A stretch of DNA of 64,000 nucleotides. Origin: Pseudomonadota bacterium. Its GTDB lineage: Bacteria; Pseudomonadota; Gammaproteobacteria; Burkholderiales; Burkholderiaceae_F. The stretch covers positions 98,243-162,242 of the forward strand of contig JAKCCX010000001.1 in NCBI GenBank assembly GCA_021838715.1, written 5' to 3'. Shown here one piece after another: positions 51,165 to 60,275 of this stretch (position 1 is its first letter; every line of letters starts with the position of its first letter). A program made the position numbers and the translations under genes. A model generated the notes under the pieces. The model saw only the letters and a program-made list of their open reading frames with translations. It was not told the origin of the DNA and searched no databases.

Positions 51165-51533
51165 TTACAGCACTTCGGGGGCGAGCGAGACGATCTTCAT
51201 GAACCGCTCGGTCCGCAGCTCGCGCGTCACCGGCCCGAAAATCCGGGTCCCGATCGGTTCGAGCTTGTTGTTGAGCAACACGGCGGCGTTCTTGTCGAAC
51301 TTGATCGCCGAGCCGTCGCCCCGGCGCAGCCCGCTGGCCGTCCGCACCACGACGGCGCTGTAGACCTCGCCCTTCTTGACGCGGCCACGCGGCGCGGCAT
51401 CTTTCACCGTGACCTTGATGACGTCGCCGATATTCGCGTAGCGGCGCTTCGAGCCGCCGAGCACCTTGATACACATCACCGCCCGTGCGCCGGTGTTGTC
51501 GGCGACGTCGAGCATCGTCTGCATTTGGATCAT
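51165..51533 (-). CDS. rplN: 50S ribosomal protein L14
   Basis: Intersubunit-face protein of 122 residues. The start [17 protein letters not shown] is canonical, so the ATG at 51533 is preferred over one four codons upstream. It is the first gene of the spc block. The S17 and L29 genes (rpsQ, rpmC) that normally precede it are absent; metW comes next instead. Confidence 0.97.
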   Translation of the reverse strand: MIQMQTMLDVADNTGARAVMCIKVLGGSKRRYANIGDVIKVTVKDAAPRGRVKKGEVYSAVVVRTASGLRRGDGSAIKFDKNAAVLLNNKLEPIGTRIFGPVTRELRTERFMKIVSLAPEVL

Positions 51534-51651
51534 TTTTTGTCCCAACTTTTCCCGCCGACACCAGGCCGCGCAACGCGGCTCCGGATACGGCGGTCAGTCT
51601 TGGTCCCGTCCGGGGAGAAATTGGTCGCTCGATTGCTCAAGCGAGCCCGCG

Positions 51652-51681
51652 ATTGTAATCCGACTTTCGGGAAATATGCAA
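51652..51681 (-). promoter_or_regulatory. candidate spc operon promoter upstream of rplN
   Basis: On the minus strand TTGCAT (51676-51681), an 18-bp spacer and TACAAT (51652-51657) form a reasonable sigma70 promoter. The leader before rplN would be about 110 nt and contains a GCCGCG-TTG-CGCGGC hairpin. Because rpsQ is not upstream, this operon needs its own promoter. Confidence 0.5.
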
Positions 51682-51711
51682 ACCGCCGCGCAACGAGCGG
51701 ACGCGCCCCCG

Positions 51712-52299
51712 TCACCCGGCGGGGTTTTCGAACCGGTATACGGCCACCGTCGCCCGCAGATCCTGCAGGAACCGCACCGGCCGGCCGCGGGCGAGCAGCG
51801 CGCGGTCGGTGATGCGCAGGCCCAGCCGGGCGGCGAGGACTTCAAAGTCCTTGGGAGTGCAGAGATGGATGTTCGGGGTGTCGTACCACTGATAAGGAAT
51901 CTCCGGAGTGACGGGCATCCGGCCGCCGAGCAGGGACACGGCATGACGCCAGTGGCCGAAATTCGGGAAACTCACGATGCCACGCCGCCCGACCCGCCCC
52001 ATTTCGCGCAGGATCGCCTCGACATGGTGCATCGCCTGCAAGGTCTGCGACAGCACGACCGTCTCGAACATGTCGTCGGCAAACATGCGCAGACCGGATT
52101 CCAGGTCGGCCTGGATCACGTTGACGCCCCGGCGCGCGCAGGCCAGCACCGACTCGTCGGCGATTTCGACGCCGTAGCCGTGGCAACGGCGGGCGGTGCG
52201 CAGGTGCTCGAGCAGGATTCCGTCGCCGCAACCCAGGTCGAGCACGCGCGTGCCGTCGCCGATCCACTGGGCGATGAGGGCAAGATCCTGGCGCAACAT
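51712..52299 (-). CDS. metW: methionine biosynthesis protein MetW
   Basis: SAM-dependent methyltransferase-fold protein that partners with MetX in homoserine acylation. The 195-residue product has VLDLGCGDGILLEHL, a degenerate motif I of class I methyltransferases, and PYQWYDTPNIHLCTPKDFE, typical of MetW. It overlaps the metX stop by one base (TGATG). Confidence 0.94.
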   Translation of the reverse strand: MLRQDLALIAQWIGDGTRVLDLGCGDGILLEHLRTARRCHGYGVEIADESVLACARRGVNVIQADLESGLRMFADDMFETVVLSQTLQAMHHVEAILREMGRVGRRGIVSFPNFGHWRHAVSLLGGRMPVTPEIPYQWYDTPNIHLCTPKDFEVLAARLGLRITDRALLARGRPVRFLQDLRATVAVYRFENPAG

Positions 52300-53450
52300 C
52301 ACGCGCCCTCCTGGGCGATGCGCTGGAAATACGCCGCCACGAGGTCGTGGTACCGCGGATCCGCAAGCAGGAACGCGTCGTGCCCGTGCGGCGCGTCGAT
52401 CTCCGAGCAGACCACGTCGCGCCCATTGGCGATCAACGCCGAAGCGATCTCGCGCGTCCGTTCGGGCGCGAAGCGCCAGTCGGTGGTGAACGAAATGAGG
52501 AGAAATTTCGCGATCGCCGGCGCCAGCGCGCGCACGAGATCGCCGCCGTGCTCGCGCGCGGGGTCGAAGTAGTCGAGCGCGCGCGTGATCAGCAGATACG
52601 TGTTCGCGTCGAAATACTCGGAGAACTTGTCCCCCTGGTACCGCAGGTAGGACTCGACTTCGAACTCGGCGCCGTAGCCGAAGCCGTAATCGCCGTTGCG
52701 CAGGCTGCGGCCGAAGCGCTCGGTCATGTCGTCGCCGGAAAGATAGGTGATATGGCCGAGCATGCGTGCCACCTGCAGGCCGCGCCTGGGCACCACGCCG
52801 TGGGCGTAGAAGTCGCCGTCGTGGAAATCGGGGTCGCTGCGGATCGCGGTGCGCGCCACGTCGTTGAAGGCGATGTTCTGCGCCGACAGGCGCGGCGTGG
52901 TGGCGATGGCCACGCAGTGCCGGAGGCGCTGCGGGTAGCGGATCGCCCAGGACAGCGCCTGCATGCCCCCCAGCGACCCGCCCAGGACCGCCGCAAAGCG
53001 CTCGATGCCCAGGGCATCGGCCAGCCGCGCCTGGGCATCGACCCAGTCCTCGACCGTGACGAGCGGGAACGATGCGCCGTACGGCTTGCCGGTGGCCGGA
53101 TCGATCGACATCGGCCCCGTCGAGCCGAAACACGATCCCAGGTTGTTCACGCCGATCACGAAAAACCGCCGCGTGTCGAGCGGCTTTCCCGGGCCCACCA
53201 TGTTGTCCCACCAGCCGGTGCTGCGCGGCACCCCGGCGTAGGTTCCGGCGACGTGGTGGGACGCATTGAGCGCATGGCAGACCAGGACCGCGTTGTCGCG
53301 CGCGGCATTCAGGGCACCGTAGGTTTCATAGCGCAATTCGTACCGCGCGAGCTGCGCGCCGCTCGCCAGCGGCAGCGGGACGTCGAAACGCATGGTCCGG
53401 GGCTCGACGACGCCGACCGAGCGCGCATCGGCAGGCGCTTCGGCGGTCAT
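52299..53450 (-). CDS. metX: homoserine O-acyltransferase MetX
   Basis: Activates homoserine in methionine synthesis, using acetyl- or succinyl-CoA. The 383-residue alpha/beta hydrolase has the nucleophile elbow [20 protein letters not shown], and the catalytic D and H in SFTTDWRF and APHGHDAFL. The acyl donor is not assigned here; MetW association is compatible with the succinyl type. Its ATG overlaps the ptsI stop (ATGA). Confidence 0.94.
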   Translation of the reverse strand: MTAEAPADARSVGVVEPRTMRFDVPLPLASGAQLARYELRYETYGALNAARDNAVLVCHALNASHHVAGTYAGVPRSTGWWDNMVGPGKPLDTRRFFVIGVNNLGSCFGSTGPMSIDPATGKPYGASFPLVTVEDWVDAQARLADALGIERFAAVLGGSLGGMQALSWAIRYPQRLRHCVAIATTPRLSAQNIAFNDVARTAIRSDPDFHDGDFYAHGVVPRRGLQVARMLGHITYLSGDDMTERFGRSLRNGDYGFGYGAEFEVESYLRYQGDKFSEYFDANTYLLITRALDYFDPAREHGGDLVRALAPAIAKFLLISFTTDWRFAPERTREIASALIANGRDVVCSEIDAPHGHDAFLLADPRYHDLVAAYFQRIAQEGA

Positions 53451-55282
53451 TTGTCCTCCCGGCGCACGGCCTTGTCCGCGCGCTGCAAGGCCGACCGGAT
53501 CTCGATCGGATCATGCATGCGGGCGACGCGCGCGGCGAGGCGGGCCGCGGCCTTCGTGTCCAGCTCGAACAGACGCTGCTTGATCGGCAGGATCTGCGCC
53601 GGGTTCATGGAAAACCGCCGCAGCCCCATGCCCAGCAGCAACTCCGAAGCGGCGCCGTCCCCGGCCATTTCGCCGCAGACGGAGACCGGCAATCCGGCCT
53701 TTCCTCCGCTGCGGATGGTGGTGTGGATCAACTGAAGCACGGCGGGATGCAGGGGTTCGTAGAGATAGGCGACCGCACTGTCGGTGCGGTCGATCGCGAG
53801 GGTGTATTGAATCAGGTCGTTGGTTCCCAGCGACAGGAATTTCAGGCGACGGACAAAGGGGCCGAGATTCAACGCGGCGCCCGGGACCTCGATCATGCCG
53901 CCGATTTCGACGCCCGCGCCGAACTTCTGGCGCCGCTCCTTGAGCTGCTCCTGGGCGCGCGCGACGAATGCGATGGCCTGCTCGATCTCATGCAGGTGCG
54001 CCAGCATGGGCACCAGCAGGCGCACGGTGCCGTGCTCCGATGCCCGCAGGATCGCCCGCAACTGGGTCAGGAACAGATCCGGATACGCCAGACAATAGCG
54101 GATCGCCCGCAGCCCGAGGGCCGGATTGGGCTGCGGGCCGGAGCCGTCGCCGTCGCGCGCCCCCGCCGAGCCGGCATGGGCGCCGGGGTTGAGCACCTTG
54201 TCGGCGCCGACGTCGAGCGTGCGAATGACCACGGGCTTGCCCTTCATGGTCCGCGCCACCTTCGCGTAGGCCTCGTACTGCTCGTCCTCCGACGGAAGAT
54301 CGTCGCGGTTCATGAACAGGAATTCGGTGCGGAACAGGCCGACGCCGTCCGCCCCTGCCTCGAGGGCATCGCGCGCGTCACCGGGCAGCTCGATGTTCGC
54401 GAGCAACTCCACCGGCACGCCGTCCCGGGTCTGGGCCACCCTGCCGCGCAGTTTCCGCAGTCCGGCGCGCTGCTGGGTCGTCGCGCGGATCTGCCTCCGG
54501 CTTTCGGCCAGGATTTCGGCGTCGGGTCGGAGGTACACCCGGCCCGAATCCGAGTCGACGATCAGGCGGTCGCCCTCGGCAACCGCCTCCCGCACGCCGG
54601 CGATGCCGACCACCGCCGGGATCCCCAGGCTGCGCGCAAGAATCGTGGTGTGCGAGGTGGGCCCTCCGATCTCGGTCAGGAACCCGGCAAACGCGACGCC
54701 CGAATGCTCGCGAAAATGGAGCACATCGGCCGGCGAAAGATCGTGCGCGACCAGGATCGTCGCCTCCCCGGTGTCGACATCCCGGGGCAGCGGTGCCCGC
54801 GCCGACCGCCCCCCGGCCAGCCGGCGCAGGACCCGCTCGACCACCTGCCGCACGTCCTGCGACCGGCTGCGAAAATATTCGTCGTCGATGGCCTCGAACT
54901 GGCGGCACACCTCCTCCAGCTGGATGGTCAGCGCCCATTCCGCATTGATGTGGCGGGTGCGCACCAGATCCCGCGGCGCATCGCACAAAAGGGAATCGTC
55001 GAGAATCATCCGGTGCAGATCGAGAAACGCGCCCACCTCCGCGGGAGCGGTCTCCGCGACGTCGGCACGCAGTTCCTCGATCTCGGCGCGCACCAGGGAA
55101 AACGCGTTGTTGAGCCGGGCGACTTCGTGCAGCACCGCGTCCGGCGCGATGTGGTACTGGGGGATCTCGAACTCGCTCGGCGCGAGCAGGTGCGCGCGGC
55201 CGATCGCGATGCCGCAGGCAACGCCATAGCCGCCGAGTTGCTGGACCAACGAGGGTATGCTCTCCAATCTTCCCCCGTACAC
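53447..55282 (-). CDS. ptsI: phosphoenolpyruvate-protein phosphotransferase (enzyme I)
   Basis: First PTS enzyme: transfers phosphate from PEP to HPr. The 611-residue protein has the phosphohistidine in [13 protein letters not shown] (H211), [11 protein letters not shown] and [20 protein letters not shown] with the catalytic cysteine. The first start in frame is GTG 55282; a TTG at 55249 is an alternative. No EIIB/EIIC genes are near, so it is probably a regulatory PTS. The stop overlaps metX. Confidence 0.94.
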   Translation of the reverse strand: MYGGRLESIPSLVQQLGGYGVACGIAIGRAHLLAPSEFEIPQYHIAPDAVLHEVARLNNAFSLVRAEIEELRADVAETAPAEVGAFLDLHRMILDDSLLCDAPRDLVRTRHINAEWALTIQLEEVCRQFEAIDDEYFRSRSQDVRQVVERVLRRLAGGRSARAPLPRDVDTGEATILVAHDLSPADVLHFREHSGVAFAGFLTEIGGPTSHTTILARSLGIPAVVGIAGVREAVAEGDRLIVDSDSGRVYLRPDAEILAESRRQIRATTQQRAGLRKLRGRVAQTRDGVPVELLANIELPGDARDALEAGADGVGLFRTEFLFMNRDDLPSEDEQYEAYAKVARTMKGKPVVIRTLDVGADKVLNPGAHAGSAGARDGDGSGPQPNPALGLRAIRYCLAYPDLFLTQLRAILRASEHGTVRLLVPMLAHLHEIEQAIAFVARAQEQLKERRQKFGAGVEIGGMIEVPGAALNLGPFVRRLKFLSLGTNDLIQYTLAIDRTDSAVAYLYEPLHPAVLQLIHTTIRSGGKAGLPVSVCGEMAGDGAASELLLGMGLRRFSMNPAQILPIKQRLFELDTKAAARLAARVARMHDPIEIRSALQRADKAVRREDK

Positions 55283-55283
55283 G

Positions 55284-55565
55284 CTAGCGGGCCGCCGCGG
55301 CGATCTCGCCGAACCCGCCCTCGATGAGTTCGCCGACCGCGTGCACCGCCTGCTCCGCGTCGGGGCCGCTGGCGTCCACCGTCACGACCGCGCCGGGCCC
55401 GGCGGCGAGCATCATCACGCCCATGATCGATTTCGCATTGACCCGCCGGCCCTCCTTGGCGATGAACACCTCGCTCTGGAAGCGGGACGCCACCTGGGTC
55501 AACTGCGCGGAAGGCCGGGCATGCATCCCGAGCTTGTTCCGGATGGTGAACGACTGCGAGATCAC
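55284..55565 (-). CDS. ptsH: phosphocarrier protein HPr
   Basis: A 93-residue PTS phosphocarrier. The active H15 is in NKLGMHARPSA and the regulatory S46 in NAKSIMGVMML, as in HPr proteins with an HPr kinase. The GTG at 55565 overlaps the EIIA stop as GTGA. It is between EIIA and ptsI. Confidence 0.95.
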   Translation of the reverse strand: MISQSFTIRNKLGMHARPSAQLTQVASRFQSEVFIAKEGRRVNAKSIMGVMMLAAGPGAVVTVDASGPDAEQAVHAVGELIEGGFGEIAAAAR

Positions 55566-55993
55566 GCGGCCCCTCCGTCGCCGCGTTCGGGCCCGGGAGC
55601 GGTCACCCGCTGCGCGCCCTGCACCGCGCCATGCAATGCCTTTTCCACGACGTCCTCCAGACCCGATGCGCTGTAGCAAAGCGCGCGCAGCAACATCGGC
55701 ATACTTGCCCCGGAGACTACCGCAACCCGGCCGGGCTCCACGAGCGATGCCGCAACATTGCCGGGGGTTGCGCCGAGCAGGTCGGTGAGCACCAGGACGC
55801 CGTCACCCCGATCCGCCTCCGCAAGCCGCGCACGCGCCTGCACCGTGGCCGCGCCGACGTCGGCGTCCGGCGCCACGTCGAGCGCAATGAGCCGACGCGA
55901 CGCGACGCAGAGGTCGCGGCTGTAGACGTGGCGCGACGCGCTGACGAGAGCCGATGCCAACGGCGCATGGGCGATGACGAGGATTCCCGGCAT
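55562..55993 (-). CDS. PTS mannose-type EIIA protein
   Basis: A 143-residue EIIA-Man domain with the phosphorylated H9 in LVIAHAPLASAL and the GVLVLTDLLGATPGN loop. It stands alone without EIIB, C or D domains, so it is likely a phosphorylation sensor. It lies 10 bp after gshB and overlaps ptsH. Confidence 0.93.
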   Translation of the reverse strand: MPGILVIAHAPLASALVSASRHVYSRDLCVASRRLIALDVAPDADVGAATVQARARLAEADRGDGVLVLTDLLGATPGNVAASLVEPGRVAVVSGASMPMLLRALCYSASGLEDVVEKALHGAVQGAQRVTAPGPERGDGGAA

Positions 55994-56003
55994 GCGGCGC
56001 CCC

Positions 56004-56993
56004 TCAATCCCGCTTGCGCATCGCCGGGGCGGGAGGAATGCCGACGTGCCGTTCCAACTCCTCGACGAACATCGACGCGACCGAAAATCCGGTCTGCGCT
56101 TCGATCTCGACGAAGCACGTCGGGCTCGTGACGTTGATTTCCGTGACGAAATCGCCGATCACGTCCAGCCCCACCAACAGCAGACCCCGCCCGGCAAGCA
56201 CCGGCCCGACGTGCTCGGCGATCTGCCGGTCCCGGGCGCCGAGCGGCTGGGCGCGGCCGGTCCCGCCGGCAGCGAGATTGCCGCGCGCGTCGCCCGGCCT
56301 GGGGATCCGCGCCAGGGCGAACGGTGCCGGCGCTCCGCCGATCAGCAGGATCCGCTTGTCTCCCTGGGCGATTTCCGGCAGGAAACGCTGCGCCATGACG
56401 GTCCGCGTCCCGAGGCGGGTCACGGTCTCCAGGATCGCGTTGGTGTTCGGGTCTCCGGCCTCGATCCGGAACACGCCGGCGCCGCCCATGCCATCGAGGG
56501 GCTTGACGACGATGCCGCCGTGTTCCTCGCGGAAGCGCAGGATGCGGGCGGGATCGCTGCTCACCAGCGTGGGCGGGATGAACTCCGCAAATTCGGTGAT
56601 CGCGAGCTTTTCGTTGTGGTCCCGCAAGGCGCGCGGATCGTTGAAGACGCGCGCCGGCCGGGGCGCGCGCACCGCCGCCTCCAGCAGATGGGTGGCATAC
56701 AGATATTCGAGATCGAAGGGCGGATCCTTGCGCATCAGGACGGCGTCGAACTCCGCCAGCGCCCGCGAGCGCGTTTCCTGCACCGCGAACCAGGGCGCCG
56801 CGGCCGTCCCATCCGGCAGCGCGATGCGGCGGGCGGATTCCGCCCGCACCGCATCCGCCTCCCATGCCAGGGCGCGGGGCGTGCACGTCCAGACCTGGTG
56901 CCCGCGGCGCTGGAGCTCGCGCATCATGGCGATGCTCGAGTCCTTCGCCGGCTTGAGCGCTTCCAGCGGATCGATGACGAACAGGAACGTCAT
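56004..56993 (-). CDS. gshB: glutathione synthetase
   Basis: ATP-grasp ligase that adds glycine to gamma-glutamylcysteine. The 329-residue product shows IDPLEALKPAKDSSIAMM, RKDPPFDLEYLYATHLLE, VVKPLDGMGGAGVF and DVIGDFVTEINVTSPTCF. The ATG overlaps the gshA stop as ATGA. Confidence 0.96.
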   Translation of the reverse strand: MTFLFVIDPLEALKPAKDSSIAMMRELQRRGHQVWTCTPRALAWEADAVRAESARRIALPDGTAAAPWFAVQETRSRALAEFDAVLMRKDPPFDLEYLYATHLLEAAVRAPRPARVFNDPRALRDHNEKLAITEFAEFIPPTLVSSDPARILRFREEHGGIVVKPLDGMGGAGVFRIEAGDPNTNAILETVTRLGTRTVMAQRFLPEIAQGDKRILLIGGAPAPFALARIPRPGDARGNLAAGGTGRAQPLGARDRQIAEHVGPVLAGRGLLLVGLDVIGDFVTEINVTSPTCFVEIEAQTGFSVASMFVEELERHVGIPPAPAMRKRD

Positions 56994-58273
56994 GCCGCAG
57001 TCCGCTCCAGCTCCCGCGACGCGGCGAGCAAGGCCAGGCGCCCGATCACCCCGTACACGTAGAAACGATTGAGCGCGCAGGCGCCCGGCGCGGCGTGGGT
57101 GTCCGGCAGGTTGCAGCTGCCATCGAACGGCAGGGGGACGAAATGCATGCCCGGCGCATTGAGGTTCTCGTCGACGCCGCGCTCGGGATGCACGCGGTGG
57201 AAACCGCCGACCACGTAGCGGTCGATCATGTAGACGACCGGCTCGGCGACCCCCTGCGAGACGGTTTCATAGGAGGGAACCCCTTCCTGCACGATCACCT
57301 CGGTGACCCGCAGCCCTTCCTTGACCACCGCCATCTTGTTGCGCTGCCTGCGGTTCAGGGATTCGACCTCCGAGGCATCCCGCACCGTCATGATTCCCAT
57401 GCCATAGGTTCCGGCGTCGGCTTTGACGATGACGAACGGGTCCTGCCGGATGCCATGCTCACGGTACTTTTCCCGGATCGCGGCGAGCAGGCGGTCGATC
57501 TGCTGCGCCAGGCATTCGGCGCCGGCGCCCTCGCGAAAATCGATCTCGCCGCAGACCGCAAACAGCGGGTTCACCACCCACGGATCGATTCCGACGAGTT
57601 GCGCGAATTCCGCCGCCACCTCGTCGTAGCACGCGAAGTGCTGCGACTTCCGGCGCACCGACCAGCCGGCGTGCAAGGGCGGCAGCAGAGCCTGGGCAGG
57701 ATCGAGATCGCGCAACATGGGGGGCGTGCCCGCCGACAGGTCATTGTTGAGCAGGACGATGCACGGGTCGAACCCGGCCACCCCCAGCCGCGCCCCGCGG
57801 CGCTCCAGCGGCTCGATCCGCAGGGCATCCCCGCCGGGCAAGGCGACGGCGGTCTCGGCCACGAGTTCCTCGGCCAGGCTGGCGATCCGCACCTCCAGTC
57901 CGGCCGATTCGAGAATGCGCGCCAAGCGGGCGACGTTCTGGAGATAGTAGACGTTGCGGGTATGCCGCTCCGGAATCAGCAGCAGCTTGCGCGCCTCCGG
58001 GCAGGTGCGCTCGATCGCGAACTGCGCGGCCTGCACCGCCGAGGGAAGCGCTTCGTCGGCCAGGTTGTTGAACCCGCCCGGAAACAGGTTGGTATCGACC
58101 GGGGCCAGCTTGAACCCCGCATTGCGCAGGTCCACGGAGGCGTAGAACGGCGGCGTGTGTTCGTGCCACTGGTGGCGAAACCAATGCTCGATCGCCGGCA
58201 TGGCGTCGAGAACGCGCTGCTCGAACTCCAGGGCCGGGCCGGCGACAACCACCGGGGCAGCAGGGCTGGACAA
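56990..58273 (-). CDS. gshA: glutamate-cysteine ligase, betaproteobacterial type
   Basis: First step of glutathione synthesis. The 427-residue product is of the ATP-grasp-like type found in betaproteobacteria (TIGR02049), not the E. coli type. Motifs are VDLRNAGFKLAPVDTNLFPG, IPERHTRNVYYLQN and KADAGTYGMGIMTVRD. The start is a TTG at 58273 preceded by AAGGAG at eight-base spacing, so a TTG start is well supported. Confidence 0.93.
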   Translation of the reverse strand: MSSPAAPVVVAGPALEFEQRVLDAMPAIEHWFRHQWHEHTPPFYASVDLRNAGFKLAPVDTNLFPGGFNNLADEALPSAVQAAQFAIERTCPEARKLLLIPERHTRNVYYLQNVARLARILESAGLEVRIASLAEELVAETAVALPGGDALRIEPLERRGARLGVAGFDPCIVLLNNDLSAGTPPMLRDLDPAQALLPPLHAGWSVRRKSQHFACYDEVAAEFAQLVGIDPWVVNPLFAVCGEIDFREGAGAECLAQQIDRLLAAIREKYREHGIRQDPFVIVKADAGTYGMGIMTVRDASEVESLNRRQRNKMAVVKEGLRVTEVIVQEGVPSYETVSQGVAEPVVYMIDRYVVGGFHRVHPERGVDENLNAPGMHFVPLPFDGSCNLPDTHAAPGACALNRFYVYGVIGRLALLAASRELERTAA

Positions 58274-58306
58274 AGGGATTACTCCTTGGGAGGGGGGATC
58301 CGCCCG

Positions 58307-58341
58307 ATTCTATTCCAGGGTCGGAAAACCGCGGAAAACCG
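58307..58341 (-). promoter_or_regulatory. candidate gshA promoter with tandem palindromic decamers
   Basis: TAGAAT at 58307-58312 (minus strand) is a good -10 box about 26 bp before the gshA start. Two adjacent copies of CGGAAAACCG at 58322-58341 cover the place of the -35 region. Each copy is a CGG-N4-CCG palindrome, and the period is one helical turn. This looks like an operator or activator site. Confidence 0.4.
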
Positions 58342-58594
58342 CGCCGGACACCGGCCTGCTGACGCCGCGCGCGCACGCCAAACTGAGGATCCGATAAGCA
58401 ATGACGCGAGCCCGCTGCGAAAAACACAACACCCCTCAAGCCGAGGTGGGAATGAGATTGCATAGCGTTTGCAAATGCGGCACCCTTACTCCTGCGACGA
58501 GGTCCCTGCCGTTTTCCCGGACCCCGCCGAGCCGCAGCGCCTCGGCCCCCGCGGGCGCGCTCATCCGCTCCGTTCGTTCCGCAAGGAAGAGACC
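58342..58594. other. intergenic sequence without recognised gene
   Basis: This is the rest of the 321-bp gap between gshA and the small membrane protein gene. No coding frame with a plausible ribosome binding site, no tRNA and no clear promoter was found. TTGCA occurs twice near 58457-58475. Confidence 0.5.
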
Positions 58595-58921
58595 ATGCTA
58601 CCGGACCTCGTGCAGCACCTGGCAAACCTGACCGTGTTCGCGGCCCTCGGTGCCGTTGCCGGCACCGCCTTTCCCATCGCCCTGGTGGGTCGACGCACCA
58701 TGCGCTACGCGGGGCACTACCTGCCCGAAAAGACCCAGAAATGGCGTCAACTTGCCTTTTGGAGTCTGATCGCCGCCTGCGCCGCGATCCCGTGGATCGC
58801 TCTGGCGCTCGGACAGTGGTTCGAGGGCGCGGACATCCACCAGGCCCACGGGGTCGCCATGACGATGGCGGCATTGGTGTCCATGACCTACCTGGTGCGG
58901 CGCTGGCGCCTGTACGGCTGA
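58595..58921 (+). CDS. small membrane protein, three spans
   Basis: A 108-residue protein with ATG 58595 preceded by AAGGAAG. Hydrophobic segments lie at about 11-31, 50-70 and 82-100; a GRRTMRYAGHYLPEKTQKWR loop joins the first two. I do not recognise the family. It lies on the same strand as the FIST and GGDEF-EAL genes, separated by a 195-bp gap. Confidence 0.65.
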   Translation: MLPDLVQHLANLTVFAALGAVAGTAFPIALVGRRTMRYAGHYLPEKTQKWRQLAFWSLIAACAAIPWIALALGQWFEGADIHQAHGVAMTMAALVSMTYLVRRWRLYG

Positions 58922-59008
58922 GCGTCTGAGCGGCCGGACCGCCCAGACGTACCGGAACCTTTGCTTTTCCCGGTCGTTCCGGATTACCATGAAGGCGTTA
59001 GCGCACCA

Positions 59009-59103
59009 TCGAGCAACAGGGGGCCGCGGGCAGGTGCCGCGGGCCAAGTTCCGAGCGGGTGATTCAAGGCAGCGCACCCGCAGGGAGGCATCGGCCCCCT
59101 CGA
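59009..59103 (+). promoter_or_regulatory. structured leader upstream of the FIST gene
   Basis: GGGGGCCG (59019-59026) can pair with CGGCCCCC (59092-59099), flanked by TCGA on both sides. GGCCGCGG (59022-59029) can instead pair with CCGCGGGCC (59037-59045) with one bulge, and GCGGGTG pairs with CACCCGC further on. The first two pairings exclude each other. The 3' arm lies 17 bases before the FIST ATG. This is a possible RNA switch or chance pairing in GC-rich DNA. Confidence 0.3.
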
Positions 59104-59116
59104 TCAACCGGGAACC

Positions 59117-60265
59117 ATGCCCAACGCTGTCCACTACCTCGACGCAGTCGAGCCCGATCGTGCGCGGGCCGTTTTGCTGGCGTGGAAGACGCAATTCCCC
59201 GCGATGGGGGTGTTCGCGCTGCTTCCCGAACCGGAGGCGCCCGCAGTCGCTACGCTGCAAGCCCTGGCGGCCGAGGTGGACATCCCGATTTTCGGCGGCA
59301 TATTCCCGGCGCTGATCGCCGAACAGGGATTCCGGAACTCCGGCTGCCTGCTGCTCCGCTTCGATGAAGCGCCGTTCGCGGTATTTTCCGACCCGATCAC
59401 GGACGACGGGCGCCATGTCGCCGTCGCGGAGCGGATCGGAGCGCAGATCGCCGCGCAGGTCGCTGCGGCCGACGACGAGTGCACGCTGTTCATGCTGTTC
59501 GACGCACTGGTGCCCGTGATCGGCTCCATGCTCGACGCGCTTTATCTCGAACTTGCCGACCGGGTGCACTACGCCGGCGCAAGCGCCGGCAGCGAATCGT
59601 TCCAGCCCATGCCCTGCCTGTTCGACCGCACCCGGCTTCTGGGCAACCGGGCGCTCTTTCTGCTGCTGCGCAATCACCATGGCGCGATCCTCGAGCATGG
59701 CTATTGCCTGCCGGAGCGCACCTATCTGGCCACCACGACCGAAGGCAACCGGATCACGCACATCGACTGGCGGCCGGCGTTCGACGTCTACTGCGAACTC
59801 GCGCAGGCCCATTACGGCGTCGCGATCACGCGCGACAACTTCTATCGGCATGCCGTCCACCTGCCGTTCGGCATCGTCCGGGCGAACCACAACATCCTGG
59901 TGCGGATTCCCACCACCCTGCATGAAGACGGATCGATCGGCTGCGTGGGGGAGATCCCGCCCCACTCGATGCTGACCCTGCTCGGCGGCCCCGCCGTCGA
60001 CACCCACGACACGGTGGATGCGCTGGTGGAGCGCGTCTCGCGCCTCAACGGCGACGTCGCGGGGCGCAACAAGCTGCTCTTCTACTGCGCCGGGCGCCGC
60101 CTGCACCTCGGGCTGCCCGATGCCGAATCGGAGCTGCGCGAGCTGCATCGCCGCAGCCGCTGCCGCGAAATCGCGGGCGCCCTTTCGCTGGGCGAGATCG
60201 GCGCATCGACCTTGTGGGGGTATCCGCTGTTCCACAACGCCGCGCTCGTCGCCGCGCTCTGGTAA
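59117..60265 (+). CDS. FIST-domain sensor protein
   Basis: A 382-residue protein with FIST_N (about 20-200) and FIST_C (about 215-370) domains, which are predicted to bind small ligands such as amino acids. GGIFPALIAEQGF and HYAGASAGSESFQPMPCLFD are typical FIST stretches. No membrane segment or output domain is seen. The GGDEF-EAL gene starts 10 bp downstream, so the two are likely a sensor-effector pair. Confidence 0.85.
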   Translation: MPNAVHYLDAVEPDRARAVLLAWKTQFPAMGVFALLPEPEAPAVATLQALAAEVDIPIFGGIFPALIAEQGFRNSGCLLLRFDEAPFAVFSDPITDDGRHVAVAERIGAQIAAQVAAADDECTLFMLFDALVPVIGSMLDALYLELADRVHYAGASAGSESFQPMPCLFDRTRLLGNRALFLLLRNHHGAILEHGYCLPERTYLATTTEGNRITHIDWRPAFDVYCELAQAHYGVAITRDNFYRHAVHLPFGIVRANHNILVRIPTTLHEDGSIGCVGEIPPHSMLTLLGGPAVDTHDTVDALVERVSRLNGDVAGRNKLLFYCAGRRLHLGLPDAESELRELHRRSRCREIAGALSLGEIGASTLWGYPLFHNAALVAALW

Positions 60266-60275
60266 GAGCGGCGCC

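Noticed and set aside
52299-53450. SAM riboswitch before metX
   Set aside because: metX starts inside the ptsI stop codon, so there is no leader to hold a riboswitch.
59009-59116. Known c-di-GMP or cobalamin riboswitch upstream of the FIST gene
   Set aside because: Conserved cores of these classes were looked for and not found; only generic helices remain.
58989-59315. Open frame overlapping the FIST start
   Set aside because: Arginine- and serine-rich shadow of the FIST gene without homology.
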